DNA of 64,000 bases, from the NCBI GenBank assembly GCA_031253795.1, contig JAIRVR010000012.1, positions 1-64,000 on the forward strand, written 5' to 3'. Source of the stretch: Burkholderiaceae bacterium. Its GTDB lineage: Bacteria > Pseudomonadota > Gammaproteobacteria > Burkholderiales > Burkholderiaceae_C. Positions 61,370 to 64,000 of the stretch are shown one piece after another; the stretch's first letter is position 1, and each line of letters begins with the position of its first letter. Made by a program: the position numbers and the translations under genes. The notes beneath the pieces are model-generated. The model saw nothing but the letters and a program-made list of their open reading frames with translations, was not told the DNA's origin and made no database searches.

Positions 61370-62119
61370 TCAACTTGAGTGATAGGCAGCAATACAATCA
61401 TCTATATTACCTTGCATTCTTATCTGCCCCTCATTAAGCCAAATACCTTGATTGCAGAAAGTCTTCAATATTGGATCACTATGAGAAGCCAATACGAGAA
61501 TTCTGACTTTGCTCATCATTGCCTCCAGCCGCAACCGTGCCTTGTCAATGAACTGCGCATCGCCAACACCAATCATTTCATCCATCAGGAGAATATCTGG
61601 AGCGATCGCAGTAGACACAGCAAATGCCAGCCTCAGCATCATCCCGGAAGAATATGTACGCACAGGCAGATGTAAATAATCCCCCAATTCAGTGAAATCT
61701 TCTATATCCGGCACCAGTGCCTTGGCATCACGAGTACTGATCCCCATCACAACACAACGTGTTGCAATGAACTCATAACCGCTGGCCTCGGGGTCCATTC
61801 CCAACATCAAGTCAATAAGAGAGGAAATATTCCCCGTCGACCGAATAACGCCTGATGTGGGCTCATAGACACTTGAAAGTACACGCAGCATGGTTGACTT
61901 GCCAGCACCATTGCGTCCAATCAGTCCAACTCTGTCGCCATCCTTGAGAGATAAGGTTATTTCACGCAAAGCCCTGACTGCAATGGCTCCTCCACCCACG
62001 TCCTCAATGCGACCACGATGCCCTTGGGCTTTCCCAAGCAAAGTATTCAACAGTCCTCTTGATCTCGAGGAGAACAAGGGAAAATCGACATTTACTCGTT
62101 CAAGTTCTATGCTCGCCAT
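61370..62119 (-). CDS. wzt: Polysaccharide ABC transporter ATP-binding protein
   Basis: 249 residues. Walker A GLIGRNGAGKST (65–76), signature YSSGMMLRLAFA, Walker B PDILLMDE, switch His in LASHSD. Partner of the permease two bases upstream. It stops after the nucleotide-binding domain: the carbohydrate-binding C-terminal domain of long Wzt proteins (about 430 residues) is absent, as in KpsT/RfbE-type transporters whose export does not depend on a capped chain end. Confidence 0.93.
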   Translation of the reverse strand: MASIELERVNVDFPLFSSRSRGLLNTLLGKAQGHRGRIEDVGGGAIAVRALREITLSLKDGDRVGLIGRNGAGKSTMLRVLSSVYEPTSGVIRSTGNISSLIDLMLGMDPEASGYEFIATRCVVMGISTRDAKALVPDIEDFTELGDYLHLPVRTYSSGMMLRLAFAVSTAIAPDILLMDEMIGVGDAQFIDKARLRLEAMMSKVRILVLASHSDPILKTFCNQGIWLNEGQIRMQGNIDDCIAAYHSS

Positions 62120-62121
62120 GA

Positions 62122-62937
62122 TTAAAGCCAGTACACAAGCCTACGCCGGCTCTTCAGAAAAATCGTGAAGAACGCAATCAACAAAAAAACAAATGAACAA
62201 CCAGCCATCACGTAGCTGCTTGATTCAACCGATTTTCCCAGGACAGGGGCACGAATCAAATCCAGAAATGCCGCCAACGGATTCACATGCACAATCAATT
62301 GTGCACGTTCGCTGAGTTGAGATGGCTGCCACATCACCGGGGTCAAGAAAATGGCCACCTGCATAAGACTAGTGACTATCATGGGTATGTCACGAAATCT
62401 AGAGCAAAGAGCGCCCAGAATACAGGCCACCAAGACAGCGCAGACAATGGTGAACATCATTCCCAAAAAGAACGGAATGATTCGTATATTCTCCAGCCCA
62501 CCAAACACCAAAAGCACTAATAGGGCTATTGGTATGTTGTGTCCCATCATCAATAAATTTCGCCATATCACCCTTAAACCGAATGCCGTCTTCGGGTAGG
62601 GTGTCTGCTTCAGAAATGCTGCAGCAGTGATGAACGTCTGACATCCATCGGATATGCAGTGGGATATAAAAAGAAAAAGAACATGACTGACGCAGAAATA
62701 TGGCAAATATGTCTTTACGTCGATATTGAATACCTGCGATCCAATCACTCCAAATGCACCGATAAAGATGGCGGTATTTAGAGATATCCACACGGGACCT
62801 AGAAAAGATCGGCGATATTGTTTAAGTATGTCCTCCAACCCCAAGTGCAGCCAAAATCGCCACAGCCTTAGTGCTGCCTGCACATCCATGATGAGCAAAC
62901 GCCATTGAGAAACCGGCCTCAAACCAAGCGAGCTCAT
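62122..62937 (-). CDS. wzm: Polysaccharide ABC transporter permease
   Basis: 271-residue ABC-2 type membrane protein with six helices. YRRSFLGPVWISLNTAIFIGAFGVIGSQVF and ALCSRFRDIPMIVTSLMQVAIFLTPVMW are conserved in Wzm/KpsM. With Wzt it flips undecaprenyl-linked polysaccharide across the inner membrane, so the O-antigen here is assembled by the ABC-dependent route. No wzx/wzy genes are seen in the window. Confidence 0.93.
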   Translation of the reverse strand: MSSLGLRPVSQWRLLIMDVQAALRLWRFWLHLGLEDILKQYRRSFLGPVWISLNTAIFIGAFGVIGSQVFNIDVKTYLPYFCVSHVLFLFISHCISDGCQTFITAAAFLKQTPYPKTAFGLRVIWRNLLMMGHNIPIALLVLLVFGGLENIRIIPFFLGMMFTIVCAVLVACILGALCSRFRDIPMIVTSLMQVAIFLTPVMWQPSQLSERAQLIVHVNPLAAFLDLIRAPVLGKSVESSSYVMAGCSFVFLLIAFFTIFLKSRRRLVYWL

Positions 62938-62941
62938 TCTG

Positions 62942-63925
<984 letters not shown>

Positions 63926-64000
63926 TTAAAGGCGGAATACGGTGAAGCCTGCATCGGCGGCCTGCTGGCGGCAGAAAAGGCTTTTCACATCGGCCAGCAC
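63926..64000 (-). CDS. wbpA: UDP-GlcNAc 6-dehydrogenase, C-terminal end (cut by window edge)
   Basis: Last 24 codons and TAA of a gene entering from the right. The reverse translation VLADVKSLFCRQQAADAGFT, VFRL is the typical C-terminus of WbpA/TviB UDP-HexNAc 6-dehydrogenases. The position upstream of wbpB completes the ManNAc3NAcA pathway (oxidation of C6 to the uronic acid). Identity rests on this short tail and on context. Confidence 0.75.
   Translation of the reverse strand: MLADVKSLFCRQQAADAGFTVFRL

Overview
The window is chromosomal DNA of a high-GC betaproteobacterium. The pcaIJF block, a Bug-type tripartite tricarboxylate receptor, the pilMNOPQ–aroKB order, CcsA/ResB (system II) cytochrome c maturation, cyaY divergent from lptM and a P. 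aeruginosa-like wbp locus all point to Burkholderiales, most likely Comamonadaceae (Delftia, Comamonas or Acidovorax-like). This placement is inferred from gene content and codon bias, not from a marker search. I saw no tRNA, rRNA, CRISPR array, integrase or intact insertion sequence.

Layout. 1–1.7 kb: 5' end of gltB and a REP-type (RAYT-like) transposase gene with a damaged HUH motif. 1.8–7.6 kb: lower beta-ketoadipate pathway, with a divergent IclR regulator, a three-element operator, pcaI-pcaJ-pcaF, an SDR and a Bug receptor. 7.6–11.8 kb: His-rich exported protein and two alkaline phosphatases, one exported and one a lipoprotein behind a clear Pho box. 11.8–17.6 kb: MBL hydrolase, METTL25-like methyltransferase, DUF1415, dgt, aroB, aroK. 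17.6–24.3 kb: type IV pilus assembly genes pilMNOPQ with an Ig-like/EF-hand lipoprotein between pilQ and aroK. 24.6–34.7 kb: mrcA, cyaY, lptM, an FNR-box-controlled ODP-type diiron protein, msrPQ, ccsA, resB and cytochrome c4. 35–42.5 kb: SMP-30 lactonase, zwf behind two palindromic boxes, engB, an alpha/beta hydrolase, two LpxL/HtrB acyltransferases, and metK behind a leader that can hide its own Shine-Dalgarno.

42.7 kb to the end is a surface polysaccharide (O-antigen) locus. Host-like GC genes come first: a GT-C/TPR membrane protein, a GT4–GT2 fusion, three GT4 enzymes and an asparagine-synthase-like amidotransferase. Base composition then drops from about 51.7 to 63.0 kb. That segment carries two UDP-HexNAc 2-epimerases, a second amidotransferase, a WbmS-like deacetylase, a long GT4, a hexapeptide acyltransferase, wbpE, wbpD and a Wzm/Wzt ABC exporter. 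GC rises again inside wbpB, followed by the 3' end of wbpA. WbpA, WbpB, WbpE, WbpD and a WbpI-type epimerase together make UDP-ManNAc3NAcA. The amidotransferases probably turn uronic acids into uronamides. Wzm/Wzt export implies ABC-dependent assembly.

Most notable: the metK leader hairpin, the near-perfect class II FNR promoter on the ODP protein, the E. coli phoA-like Pho promoter, the duplicated box before zwf, the Ig/EF-hand lipoprotein in the pilus operon, the GT4–GT2 fusion, and a family of GC-rich intergenic repeats co-occurring with a RAYT-like gene.
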